A stretch of DNA of 64,000 nt from the NCBI GenBank assembly GCA_015075445.1, contig JABTUJ010000021.1, forward strand, positions 84,093 to 148,092, in the 5' to 3' direction. The notes under the pieces were generated by a model. The model made no database searches, had not been told where the DNA came from, and saw nothing but the letters and a program-made list of their open reading frames with translations. This document shows, piece by piece, positions 1-7,961 of the stretch; the stretch's first letter is position 1; the number at the start of each line of letters is the position of its first letter. The position numbers and the translations under genes are program-made. The stretch is from Verrucomicrobiales bacterium (GTDB lineage Bacteria; Verrucomicrobiota; Verrucomicrobiia; Limisphaerales; J093).

Positions 1-387
1 GGCAGTTCCGGACGCTGCCGGCGCGGGTCCGCCCACGGGAGTGCGGTGGCGGGTCTCCCGCTCCTTGACCGCCATGGCGCCCTTGCCAATGCGTTTCCGC
101 AGGTAAGTCAGCTTGGCGCGGCGCACGCGGCCCGCCCGCTCGACCTCGACCTTTTCAACGCGCGGCGAATGGACGGGGAACACGCGCTCGACCCCCTCAC
201 CGTAGCTGATGCGCCGGACGGTGAACGTGGCGTTGAGGCCGTGGCCACGCCGGCCGATCACGACGCCGGCAAACACCTGAATGCGCTCCTTGTCCCCTGA
301 TGACTCTTCGTGGTACGCGACGGTGTCGCCCACGCTGAACTGGAGCGATTGCTGCCGCCACTGCGCCGACTTCCGATCGGTCCACAA
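1..387 (-). CDS. rplS: 50S ribosomal protein L19 (partial, noisy N-terminus)
   Basis: Ribosomal protein L19, at the 30S-50S interface. The minus-strand frame reads GDKERIQVFAGVVIGRRGHG, then TVRRISYGEGVERVFPVHSP and KLTYLRKRIGKGA, the conserved L19 core. The C-terminus runs off the left edge. The N-terminus is unusual: an in-frame stop lies at 418-420, and the only start left is a TTG at 387. The segment after VGDTV, normally a basic strand such as RVHVKI, reads AYHEESS, as if bases had been gained and lost. It follows trmD in the usual rpsP-trmD-rplS order. Identity is certain; the start is not. Confidence 0.85.
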   Translation of the reverse strand, partial: MWTDRKSAQWRQQSLQFSVGDTVAYHEESSGDKERIQVFAGVVIGRRGHGLNATFTVRRISYGEGVERVFPVHSPRVEKVEVERAGRVRRAKLTYLRKRIGKGAMAVKERETRHRTPVGGPAPAASGTA

Positions 388-397
388 ATGCCTGGGT

Positions 398-1058
398 CTA
401 GTACGCGTCTCTTTCTCTCAAACCGATCTGACCGGGCGGAGCTCGCGGCAACCGGTGTTGAGCGTCCGTGCCACGCCCGTGGTGGGCGCGCTATTTGCGC
501 ATCGCAGCGGCGCCCGGAGACCAACACCCTGTGTACCCCAGCCCCTTCGAAATTCCGCCGGCCGCGTACTGGGTACTGAGACACCCGGTGCTGAATGACG
601 GTCCGGGAACTCGCGTCATCACCCAGCACGCCCGGCAACAGCCGCGTCACCACGTCGATCAGCACCATCGCCGGCAGCGCCCCGTTCGTGAGCACGTAAT
701 CCCCGATGGACAGGTCGTCATCCACCAGAAACTCGCACCCGCTCATCGACACCCTTGCGCTACGCACAGCAGGATCAGTGCGGCACCCCGCCAACTGCGC
801 GCCACCGTCAGGCCAACAACCCCGCCATTGGAGCAGGGATCACCTGGCCGTCCACCCACGCAGACTGATGGCTTCAAGATCGGTTCTGGCTTCAGCATGC
901 GTTGCCGCCGAAGGGCTGGCACCTGGATGCTTGGCCGCGTCCAGTCTCGTGAATGGTGCTTGAGCTCGAGCAACCTGGTCCCGCGCCCGCGAGATGAAGC
1001 TCTCGTCGAGCCGGCCGGCGAACATCGCGGGGAACAACGTGAGAACGTCAATTCTCAT
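398..1058 (-). pseudogene. trmD: tRNA (guanine-37-N1)-methyltransferase, frame-disrupted
   Basis: TrmD methylates G37 of tRNA with S-adenosylmethionine. The N-terminus MRIDVLTLFPAMFAG starts at 1058. A second frame carries LLELKHHSRDWT and LKPEPIL. A third carries LSIGDYVLTNGALPAMVLID and TRLLPGVLGDDASSRT, the trefoil-knot SAM site. At least two or three frame changes are needed to join these, and the middle GGG-rich substrate loop cannot be read. A TAG at 398-400 would end a protein of about 220 residues, slightly short for the family. TrmD is essential in most bacteria, so sequence error is more likely than loss. Gene order rpsP-KH-trmD-rplS supports the call. Confidence 0.8.
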
Positions 1059-1124
1059 GTCTGACCCTCCGCCTGCCGCCGGATCACGTCGTTCCGGTCT
1101 CGTCCCGGCTCCGGCCCCGGGCTG

Positions 1125-1370
1125 CTATTCCGGCGGCGAGTCCTCGACGATGTCCACGGAACAACGCCGTCCCTGCCGGGCCGCGCCGACCTGCAGCAAC
1201 GCCCGCAGGGCCTTGATGGTCGCGCCTTGCTTGCCCACCACCTTGCCCACGTCCGCCGGATCCACCCGCAGCTCGTAGTGCGTCTGCCCGCCCCGCTCGA
1301 TCGCGGTGACGCTCACCGCCTCGGGTCGATCCACCAGACCGCGCGCCGCGAATTCGATCCACGCCTGCAT
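1125..1370 (-). CDS. KH-domain RNA-binding protein (KhpA/YlqC-like)
   Basis: A small, roughly 81-residue KH-domain protein of the type encoded between rpsP and trmD in many bacteria. The KH signature GKVVGKQGATIKALRALL lies at about residues 46-63 and contains the GxxG loop as GKQG, which grips single-stranded RNA. The ATG at 1370 gives the usual length and begins MQAWIEFAARGLVDRPEAV, matching family N-termini. It lies 12 bases downstream of rpsP and is presumably co-transcribed with it. No strong Shine-Dalgarno sequence is visible. Unlike trmD below it, this gene reads cleanly. Confidence 0.85.
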   Translation of the reverse strand: MQAWIEFAARGLVDRPEAVSVTAIERGGQTHYELRVDPADVGKVVGKQGATIKALRALLQVGAARQGRRCSVDIVEDSPPE

Positions 1371-1381
1371 GCGAGGAGGGG

Positions 1382-1633
1382 TTAGTTGGTCGCCGCCTGC
1401 TTGCGGGCGGCGCGGATGAAGCTGGCCACCGTCTCCGTGGGCTGCGCGCCCTTGCTGAGCCAGTACTCGGCCCGCTCGAGCTTGAGCCGGTAATCGAGGC
1501 CCTTCTGCAAAGGCGTGTACGAGCCGATTTCCTCGATAAATCGGCCATCCCGAGGGCTGCGGCTGTCCGCCACCACAATTCGATACGCCGGGGTATTCTT
1601 GGTTCCGGCACGCTTCAGGCGAATCTTGACCAT
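1382..1633 (-). CDS. rpsP: 30S ribosomal protein S16
   Basis: Ribosomal protein S16, 83 residues, needed for 30S assembly. It opens MVKIRLKRAGTKNTPAYRIV and continues VADSRSPRDGRFIEEIGSY, both family signatures. It is first in the rpsP-KH-trmD-rplS block on the minus strand, so the promoter should lie in 1634-1750. No clear -35/-10 pair was found there. Ffh, often upstream of rpsP, is absent. Confidence 0.95.
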   Translation of the reverse strand: MVKIRLKRAGTKNTPAYRIVVADSRSPRDGRFIEEIGSYTPLQKGLDYRLKLERAEYWLSKGAQPTETVASFIRAARKQAATN

Positions 1634-1930
1634 AAAACGGGAGGCGCGCCACCACGGGTGTCCGCGCCCTCTGCTGGCGGGCCGGCCACCGGGGTGGCAG
1701 GCCGCACAAGGGGGCGGACACTACCGGCAGGCCAACGGCATTGGCAAGACCTGTTTTGGTCCAATTTGCTTTGAAGGCCCCGCTCCGCGCTCACGTCCAA
1801 ACCGCATTGAATCAGCCATGCGCGATTGCTCCGGCCGCGCTCCCGCGCCCGGCCGTTGCCGGCGATGTACCGCCGTGCGCGTGGTTCACCCCCTGTCAAC
1901 CCCCGGGCGCGGGCGGGCAACCCACTCCCC
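1634..1930. other. divergent intergenic region rpsP / oxidoreductase
   Basis: About 300 bases between two divergently transcribed genes. It must hold both promoters, but no convincing consensus boxes, hairpins or repeats were seen. ORFs through it are shadows. Confidence 0.4.
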
Positions 1931-3370
1931 ATGCCTCGCGAACATCCGTCCCCCCGCCTTGAACTCACCCGCCGCAGTTTCCTGCGCTCGACCGGCACCG
2001 CCGCTGCCGCCTGCCTCATCGTGCCCAGTTCGGTGCTGGGTTTGCGCGGCCAAACCCCTCCCAGCAACCGCCTGAACATCGCCGGCATCGGCGTGGGCGG
2101 ACAGGGCGCGTCGGACCTCGGCAGCATCCTCAAGGAAAGCCCGGGCGAGAACCTCGTCGCCCTCGCCGACGTCGACTGGCGTCACGCCGCCGGCACGTTC
2201 CGCCGCTACCCCGATGCGAAACCCTACAAGGACTACCGCAAGATGCTGGAGGAGGTGAAGGAGATCGACGCGGTGGTCGTGGCCACCCCCGACCACGTCC
2301 ACGCTTTCGCGTCCATCGCCGCGATCACCCGCGGCAAACACACCTACTGCGAGAAGCCCCTGACCCACTCCGTCTGGGAAGCCCGCCAGGTCGCCACCGC
2401 CGCCCGCCAGGCCCGCGTCGCCACCCAGATGGGCAACCAGGGCGCCGGTTCCGAGGAAACCCGGCGGCTTAGTGAAGTCGTCTGGTCTGGCGCCATCGGT
2501 CCCATCCGCGAGGCGCACATCTGGACCGACCGCCCCTCGCAGGGGCTATTCAACGAATACTGGCCCCAAGGCGTGCCGCGGCCCAAGGATACCCCGCCGG
2601 TACCGGACACCCTCGATTGGGACCTCTGGCTGGGTCCCGCGCCGGAGCGCCCCTTCCACCCGGCGTACCTCCCGTTCCGTTGGCGCGGTTGGTGGGATTT
2701 TGGCACCGGCGCGCTGGGCGACATCGGCTGCCACGCCTTCGACCCGGTTTTCCGGGCCCTCAAGCTTGGTGCGCCCCTGAGTGTCCAGGCCAGTTCCACC
2801 CGGGTCAACGAGGAGACCTACCCGCTGGGTTCGATGGTCACCTACTATTTCCCGGCGCGTGATCGCTCGATTCAAGCGAACAACCCCCACGTGCTCGGCC
2901 TGAGCGGGCCCGGGGCGGGTGAGGTCGAAATGCCGCCGCTCAAGCTGGTGTGGTACGACGGCGGCCTGCGCCCGCCGCGCCCCGAACAACTTCCGGATGG
3001 CGAGATGATGGGCGACAACGGGCGCATGCTGGTGGGGGAGCGGGGCTTCATCCTGGGGAGCAACATCTACCCCGCCAGCGTGCGGAAGGAGGCGGGCGAG
3101 ATTCCCCGCACCCTGCCACGGCTCAATGGGCATTACCGGGATTGGGTGGAGGCGTGCAAGAGCGGCAAGCCGGCCGGCTCGAACTTCGATTGGGCCGGTC
3201 CCTTGGCCGAGACCGTCCTGCTGGGCAACGTGGCGCTACGCGTCCAGGTCCGCGAGTTGCTGACCCGGCGCAAGCTGGAGTGGGACCCGGTCGCGTTCCG
3301 GTTCACGAACCTGCCCGAAGCCAACGAGTTCCTGCGTCGCGAGTACCGCCAGGGCTGGAACCTGGGTTGA
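1931..3370 (+). CDS. TAT-exported Gfo/Idh/MocA family oxidoreductase
   Basis: An NAD(P)-dependent oxidoreductase of 479 residues in the Gfo/Idh/MocA family, which oxidise or rearrange sugars and sugar derivatives. The ATG at 1931 places a twin-arginine signal, LTRRSFLRSTG, at residues 12-22, followed by an alanine-rich hydrophobic stretch, so the folded protein should be exported. The Rossmann motif GIGVGGQG lies at about residues 52-59. The family signature EKP appears as YCEKPLTHS near residue 141, and the C-terminal sheet domain includes WDFGTGALGDIGCHAFD. Longer reading to 1826 is possible but would bury the TAT signal. The substrate cannot be told. A strong hairpin terminator follows. 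Confidence 0.85.
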   Translation: MPREHPSPRLELTRRSFLRSTGTAAAACLIVPSSVLGLRGQTPPSNRLNIAGIGVGGQGASDLGSILKESPGENLVALADVDWRHAAGTFRRYPDAKPYKDYRKMLEEVKEIDAVVVATPDHVHAFASIAAITRGKHTYCEKPLTHSVWEARQVATAARQARVATQMGNQGAGSEETRRLSEVVWSGAIGPIREAHIWTDRPSQGLFNEYWPQGVPRPKDTPPVPDTLDWDLWLGPAPERPFHPAYLPFRWRGWWDFGTGALGDIGCHAFDPVFRALKLGAPLSVQASSTRVNEETYPLGSMVTYYFPARDRSIQANNPHVLGLSGPGAGEVEMPPLKLVWYDGGLRPPRPEQLPDGEMMGDNGRMLVGERGFILGSNIYPASVRKEAGEIPRTLPRLNGHYRDWVEACKSGKPAGSNFDWAGPLAETVLLGNVALRVQVRELLTRRKLEWDPVAFRFTNLPEANEFLRREYRQGWNLG

Positions 3371-3417
3371 AGTTGCGCGTCGGGCCGCCGGGAGAAGGCG
3401 TGCCAGGAAAAGAAGAA

Positions 3418-3451
3418 CGGGTCGGCTGAACCGGGAGGTCCAACCGACCCG
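3418..3451. terminator. hairpin 1 between convergent genes
   Basis: CGGGTCGG (3418-3425) pairs with CCGACCCG (3444-3451), extended inward by partly paired CTGAACC/GGTCCAA around a GGGA loop. On the minus strand it is followed by a T-rich run (TTCTTCTTTT), so it would terminate transcription arriving from the right. Confidence 0.6.
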
Positions 3452-3462
3452 TTGCTTTAAAG

Positions 3463-3632
3463 AGAACCGGGTCCCGATCCTGAGGAAGGATCTGGGACCC
3501 GGGGAGTTTTCAGAGTACAACTGTGGGACTACGGGGAAGTTCCGTCACCAACCGGTACATAGCCAGCGACGGAAATTAAATGGGCATTCAAAGATCATTT
3601 CACTCAGTGTGCCCGAAAGCTGGTTTCGTAGC
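3463..3632 (-). ncRNA. candidate small RNA between convergent genes
   Basis: A minus-strand transcription unit with no protein-coding potential of its own. A perfect TTGACA -35 (complement of 3664-3669) lies 18 bases from TTTATA (complement of 3640-3645), which would start an RNA near 3632. It would end at one of two hairpins (3467-3502 or 3418-3451), each followed by a T-rich run on that strand, giving a product of about 170-220 nucleotides. The body can form a CCGTC...GACGG stem near 3543-3573. It resembles no RNA I recognise: it lacks the tRNA-like ends of tmRNA and the SRP GGAAG apex. The call is an inference from promoter and terminator alone. Confidence 0.4.
3467..3510 (+). terminator. 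strong intrinsic terminator after the oxidoreductase
   Basis: CCGGGTCCC (3467-3475) pairs perfectly with GGGACCCGG (3494-3502). The stem extends through GATCCT/AGGATC with one bulged T and a five-base loop, followed by GGAGTTTT. It ends the upstream plus-strand gene about 100 bases after its stop. Read on the minus strand the same stem is followed by TTCTCTTT, so it may work in both directions. Confidence 0.75.
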
Positions 3633-3639
3633 CCGCGCG

Positions 3640-3669
3640 TATAAAAGCAGTCCCCTGCCCAGGTGTCAA
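3640..3669 (-). promoter_or_regulatory. consensus sigma-70-type promoter
   Basis: On the minus strand, TTGACA at 3669-3664 and TTTATA at 3645-3640 are separated by 18 bases. A perfect -35 box is rare by chance in such GC-rich DNA. It points away from speA and the membrane gene, into the gap that ends with the terminators. Confidence 0.5.
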
Positions 3670-3741
3670 GAAGTTTGCTGAACTTTTTTTGCGCCCCCCA
3701 CGACAACCCAAGGTGCTCGAAGTCCGGGCGTGAATCGCCTC

Positions 3742-4428
3742 TCATTTTCCCGGCCCGAACACCCCCGCCAGGATCGTCTCTTTGATCTTCCAGATCAGCG
3801 TCATGGTGAGGGCCAGTGGCAGCAACACCAGGACCAGGAGCATCGCCAATCCGAGATGCACGACCAGGCGCCCGAGCGGAACCATCTCGGGCGGCAGCGG
3901 GTCCACCTGCCCGAGCCCCATGCCCAGCAGCGCCAGGACGGCCGTGGTCGCCAGCAAGCCGAGGTTGAGGCTGGTGAACAACCGCGCTTCCAACCGCAGC
4001 GTCTGGTCGGGCAGCATGGCCGCCAAGCGCCGCAGCGCCAGGTTCAGGCAGAACAGAAACAGCAGGCCCGTGCAGCCCATGACGGCCACGGCCACCTGGT
4101 AATGCGGCACGTCGGGCAGCAGCTTCCACCAATGGAGGAACGGCGAGAGTCCGAGGTTGATCACCGCCAGCAGACGCACCCGTTCCAGCGCGTGCCGCCA
4201 CACCCGTTCGGTGGAGCGGAAGCTCCCGGCCAGCATCAGCGCGTGGAGCAGCAGGGCATTGGCCACGACCGGCGGCAACATTCCAAACGACCCCAGCACC
4301 CCGGTGCGCGCCGTCTGCACACAGACCACCAGCGTGAGCGGCAGGCCCCAGAACAGCAGCGTCAAACCCCGCACCAGCCGGCCCAGCGACGGCATCAGAC
4401 TCGCGTCGGCGGTGGGCGGTGGAGACAT
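3742..4428 (-). CDS. predicted multi-pass membrane protein
   Basis: About 228 residues with several hydrophobic segments: LTLLFWGLPLTLVVCV, a helix around VVANALLLHALMLAG, a central VAVAVMGCTGLLFLFCLN, then LLATTAVLALLGMG and a long C-terminal LAMLLVLVLLPLALTMTLIW. Probably five or six transmembrane helices, with no recognisable enzyme motif. The ATG at 4428 is preferred over the one at 4506, which would overlap the speA stop and add a low-complexity proline-rich leader. It lies just downstream of speA on the same strand and may be co-transcribed. I do not recognise the family. Confidence 0.6.
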   Translation of the reverse strand: MSPPPTADASLMPSLGRLVRGLTLLFWGLPLTLVVCVQTARTGVLGSFGMLPPVVANALLLHALMLAGSFRSTERVWRHALERVRLLAVINLGLSPFLHWWKLLPDVPHYQVAVAVMGCTGLLFLFCLNLALRRLAAMLPDQTLRLEARLFTSLNLGLLATTAVLALLGMGLGQVDPLPPEMVPLGRLVVHLGLAMLLVLVLLPLALTMTLIWKIKETILAGVFGPGK

Positions 4429-4502
4429 CGGGGCAGGGGAACAGCCGGCGTCAGGCACGGGGCGGCGCGGGGCCGGCGAGGGGGTGAAGAAGCCGCGCGC
4501 CG

Positions 4503-6446
4503 TCACGTGATCGAGAGGTAGGTGTATTCCTTCAGGCCCTTCTCGTATTCATCGAGCAGGCGCATGGCCTCGGAGGGTTTGAGTTTGTCCGATTTGATCG
4601 CGGCGTCCATCTGGGCCTTCATCTGGCGTTTGAGCTCGTTTTCGTCGTACTGCACCGCCTGCAGGGCCTCGACAATGGTGGCGCCCTGGATGATCTCCTC
4701 GACGTAGTAGCCCGCCGGCTCGTCGGGATCGAGAAACACATGCACTTCGTTGACCCGGCCGAACAGGTTGTGCAGGTCGCCCATGATGTCCTGGTAGGCG
4801 CCCATCAGAAAGAAGCCGAGGTAGTAGGGCTCGGTGCCCGGTGCCGCGGCGTGGTTCAAGGCGTGGAGCGGCAGGGTGTCGCGCACGTCGCGCAGGTCGA
4901 TGAACCGGTTCACCTGTCCGTCCGAATCGCAGGTGATGTCCGCCAGCGTGGCCTCCCGCGTGGGCCGTTCGAGCAGCCGGCTGATCGGCATGATGGGAAA
5001 GAGCTGGTCCAGGGCCCAGTGATCCAGCAGCGACTGGAACACCGAGAAGTTGCAGAGGTACTGATCGGCCAGGCTGTCCTCGAGTTGGCGGATCTCCTCG
5101 GGCACATACGCCTGGCCGCGGAACGACCGGACCACCGCCGCGCCGATTTCCCAGTAGAGGCTTTCGATGCGGGCCTTGTCCGGCAATTCGAGCAGGCCGA
5201 GCGAAAACAAGGCGCGCGCGTCCTCCTTGTGCTCCTGGGCGTCGTGGTAGGCCTCAAGCTTGTTGAGTCGGGGCAGGCTCCGCTGGATATCGAGCAGCTC
5301 CCGGACCAGGCGGTGTTCCTGCCCGTTCGTCTCCTGAAGCCGGGGCGACTGGGTCTTCGCAATGGCTCCAAACACCTCGACGATCAAGACGCTGTGGTGG
5401 GCCACGATCGCCCGGCCGCTCTCGCTGATGATGTCGGGATGGGGCACCTTCTCGGCATTACACACGTCGCCGAGGTAGTACACGATGTCGTTCGTGTACT
5501 CCTGGAGCGTGTAATTGGTCGAGCTGTCAAACGCTGTGCGGCTGCCGTCGTAGTCGACTCCCAAGCCGCCGCCCACGTCGAGGTACCGGATCGGAAAGCC
5601 CATCTTCGCCAGCTTGGCGTAGAACCGCCCCGCCTCCTGCACCGCTTTCTTGATGGTCAGGATGTCGGGCACCTGGGAACCGATGTGAAAGTGCAGGAGC
5701 CGGAAGCTCCCGACGAGGTTCTCGGTGCGCAGCAGTTCGGCGGCGGCCAGCAGCTCGGCCGTGTTCAGACCGAACTTGGCATTCTCGCCCGCGCTCTGGG
5801 CCCACTTGCCCCGACCCTTGCTGGCCAGCCGGACGCGGATGCCGATCATCGGCTCGACGGCCATCTGGCGGGCCACCTCGAGGATCTGGCGGAGTTCCTC
5901 GATTTTCTCGACCACGAGGATCACTTCCTTGCCGAGCTTGCGGCCCAGCAAAGCCATGCGGATGAAGGCGGCGTCCTTGTAGCCGTTGCACAACATGAGG
6001 TTGCCCGGCTGCCCCTGCAGCGCGAGCCCGGCGAACAGCTCGGGCTTGCTCCCCACCTCGAGGCCGAAATCATGGGGCCGCCCGGCATCGAGGATTTCCT
6101 CCACCACCTCCCGCAACTGATTGACCTTGATCGGGAACACGCCCCGGTACCGGCCCTGGTACTGGAACTCCTCGATCGAATGCCGGAACGCCTGGTTGAT
6201 CGCCTCAACCCGGTGGCGCAGGATGTCTTGAAACCGGATCAACAGCGGGAACCGCAGCCCCCGTCCCCGGGCCTCCTCGGCCACGTCGGTGAGATCCACC
6301 GCGGCGCCTTTGTCCTGCAGCGGCTTGGCGACCACATGGCCTTCGGCATTGATGTCAAAATAGCCCGCGCCCCAGCGGTCGATGTTGTATAGGCTGCGCG
6401 CCGCCGCGAGGTCCCACGGAGGCGCGTCGTCGGAGTGTTGGCTCAT
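4503..6446 (-). CDS. speA: biosynthetic arginine decarboxylase
   Basis: Converts arginine to agmatine, the first step of putrescine and spermidine synthesis; PLP-dependent. At 647 residues it matches the long bacterial SpeA form (alanine-racemase fold III). The PLP lysine is in FPIKVNQ at about residue 107. Other signatures are GLEVGSKPEL, HFHIGSQ, the phosphate-binding glycine loop DVGGGLGVDYDGS and SESGRA. The C-terminus carries the family's NLFGRVNEVHVF strand. Speculatively, the adjacent membrane protein may be linked in function. Confidence 0.95.
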   Translation of the reverse strand: MSQHSDDAPPWDLAAARSLYNIDRWGAGYFDINAEGHVVAKPLQDKGAAVDLTDVAEEARGRGLRFPLLIRFQDILRHRVEAINQAFRHSIEEFQYQGRYRGVFPIKVNQLREVVEEILDAGRPHDFGLEVGSKPELFAGLALQGQPGNLMLCNGYKDAAFIRMALLGRKLGKEVILVVEKIEELRQILEVARQMAVEPMIGIRVRLASKGRGKWAQSAGENAKFGLNTAELLAAAELLRTENLVGSFRLLHFHIGSQVPDILTIKKAVQEAGRFYAKLAKMGFPIRYLDVGGGLGVDYDGSRTAFDSSTNYTLQEYTNDIVYYLGDVCNAEKVPHPDIISESGRAIVAHHSVLIVEVFGAIAKTQSPRLQETNGQEHRLVRELLDIQRSLPRLNKLEAYHDAQEHKEDARALFSLGLLELPDKARIESLYWEIGAAVVRSFRGQAYVPEEIRQLEDSLADQYLCNFSVFQSLLDHWALDQLFPIMPISRLLERPTREATLADITCDSDGQVNRFIDLRDVRDTLPLHALNHAAAPGTEPYYLGFFLMGAYQDIMGDLHNLFGRVNEVHVFLDPDEPAGYYVEEIIQGATIVEALQAVQYDENELKRQMKAQMDAAIKSDKLKPSEAMRLLDEYEKGLKEYTYLSIT

Positions 6447-6554
6447 GCTCGGACCAAGTTGGCGGCACTATAGGAAGCCGCCGCGGAAGAATTCAATACG
6501 CTGCCCACGAAATCTTCGTGACGACATCCCCGGGGGATCGGATTCTGTCGCCCC

Positions 6555-7316
6555 ATGCCGTCCGTAGCCCTGGCCACGCTGGCCCGCCACTGCGACTCCC
6601 TGCTTCGCCCCGGAGAATTCACGGACTGGGACGGCGCGTGCAACGGTCTACAGGTCGAAAACCGCGGCGCCATCACGCGCCTGGCCGCGGCGGTGGACGC
6701 CAGCCTGGCCACTGCGGAACTGGCCGTGGCCGCCGGCGCCAACCTTTTGCTCGTGCACCACGGTCTCTTCTGGAGTTCCACCCATCCGTGGACCGGCCAT
6801 CGCTACCGGCTGATGCGCCTCCTGCTCGACCACGACATCGCGGTGTACAGCTCGCACCTGCCCCTCGACGCCCATCCACGGCTCGGCAACAACGCCCGGC
6901 TCAGTGCCGCGCTCGGCCTCCGTTCCCGTGCTCCCTTTTTCCAGTGCAAGGGGCGGCCCATCGGGTTCCAGTCCCGTGTGCGCCTGCCTCGCACCACCCT
7001 GGCGCAGCGCCTGGAACAAACGCTGGGCAAACCCGCGCTTCTCCTGCCGGGCGGCCCGGAGGTCTGCCGGCGCGTCGGCGTCGTCACCGGCGGCGCCGGC
7101 GCGGAGCTGGCTCAAGCGGTCGATGAGGGTGTGGACACGTTCATCACGGGCGAAGGGCCGCACTGGACGTTCGCGCAGGCCGAGGCCCTCGGCGTGAACG
7201 TCTTTTACGGCGGCCACTACGCCACTGAGACTTTCGGGGTCAAGGCGCTCGCCGATCATCTGAGTCGCGAGTTCAACCTCCCCTGGAGCTTCCTGGATCA
7301 CCCCTCCGGCTTGTGA
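6555..7316 (+). CDS. NIF3-like dinuclear metal centre protein
   Basis: A NIF3/YbgI (GTP cyclohydrolase I type 2 homologue) protein of 253 residues. The metal-binding histidines are visible in LLLVHHGLFW at about residues 60-69 and in the C-terminal GGHYATETFG. Further family motifs are DWDGACNGLQVE near the N-terminus and SSHLPLDAHPRLGNNARL in the middle. The cellular role of the family is not firmly established. Its stop overlaps the GTG start of folA by four bases (GTGA), so the two are probably translationally coupled. Confidence 0.9.
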   Translation: MPSVALATLARHCDSLLRPGEFTDWDGACNGLQVENRGAITRLAAAVDASLATAELAVAAGANLLLVHHGLFWSSTHPWTGHRYRLMRLLLDHDIAVYSSHLPLDAHPRLGNNARLSAALGLRSRAPFFQCKGRPIGFQSRVRLPRTTLAQRLEQTLGKPALLLPGGPEVCRRVGVVTGGAGAELAQAVDEGVDTFITGEGPHWTFAQAEALGVNVFYGGHYATETFGVKALADHLSREFNLPWSFLDHPSGL

Positions 7317-7951
7317 CCGACCCGGCCCCGCCCCCGCTCGCTCCCGCGGCCGCGGAGACCGTTCACGGGATCCAGCCAGCCGGCGCTACGGCACAGCCCG
7401 TGCGGGTTCGGCTGCCGTTCCAGGCGATCGCCGCCATGGCCCTCAATCGCGTCATCGGCTGCGGCAACCGCCTGCCGTGGCATCTGCCCGAGGACTTTCG
7501 CTGGTTCAAACAGCTCACGCTCCATCACGTCCTCTTGATGGGGCGCCGGACCTTCGCGTCCATCGGCCGCGCGCTTCCCCAGCGCCAGACCATCGTGCTG
7601 ACGCGTTCGGGCTGGACCCACCCGGAGGTGCTCACCGCCCCCGATTTGGATGCCTTGCCCCTGGTCCCGGACGATCCCCGGACGGTGTTCGTCTGTGGTG
7701 GAGCGGAGGTGTACGCCCAGGCGTTGCCGCGTTGCTCCGACCTCTACCTCACGCTCGTGAAACGCACGGTCGAGGGCGACGCCTTCTTCCCGCCGTTTGA
7801 AGACCAATTCGAGCTCGTCGGGGAGCTCCGGGACACGCCCGAGTTCAAGATCCTGCACTACCGGAACCGGCTCCTGGTGGCCGCCGGCACCCGTGCCACG
7901 CCGCATCCGTCCGCAGCTTCCGCCTTGAACCCGTGGCCTCCGGCCGGGTAA
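7313..7951 (+). CDS. folA: dihydrofolate reductase
   Basis: Reduces dihydrofolate to tetrahydrofolate with NADPH. The core begins FQAIAAMALNRVIG with NRLPWHLPEDFRWF, the substrate-binding loop and its acidic residue, then LMGRRTFASIG and VFVCGGAEVY for the nucleotide. The GTG start at 7313 overlaps the previous stop and gives a 212-residue protein with about 35 extra N-terminal and 15-20 extra C-terminal residues compared with typical DHFRs. A start nearer the core cannot be excluded. Confidence 0.92.
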   Translation: MTDPAPPPLAPAAAETVHGIQPAGATAQPVRVRLPFQAIAAMALNRVIGCGNRLPWHLPEDFRWFKQLTLHHVLLMGRRTFASIGRALPQRQTIVLTRSGWTHPEVLTAPDLDALPLVPDDPRTVFVCGGAEVYAQALPRCSDLYLTLVKRTVEGDAFFPPFEDQFELVGELRDTPEFKILHYRNRLLVAAGTRATPHPSAASALNPWPPAG

Positions 7952-7961
7952 ACCTCCGCGT

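Noticed and set aside
2344..2808. Long ORF on the minus strand inside the oxidoreductase gene
   Set aside because: Shadow of the 1931-3370 gene in high-GC DNA; no start site or motif.
3542..4201. ORF of 218 aa on the minus strand running through the gap
   Set aside because: Shares sequence with the membrane gene in another frame and passes through the promoter/terminator unit; no start site.
4740..6392. 550-aa plus-strand frame opposite speA
   Set aside because: Antisense shadow; valine/leucine/glycine repeats with no conserved motif, while speA is complete on the other strand.
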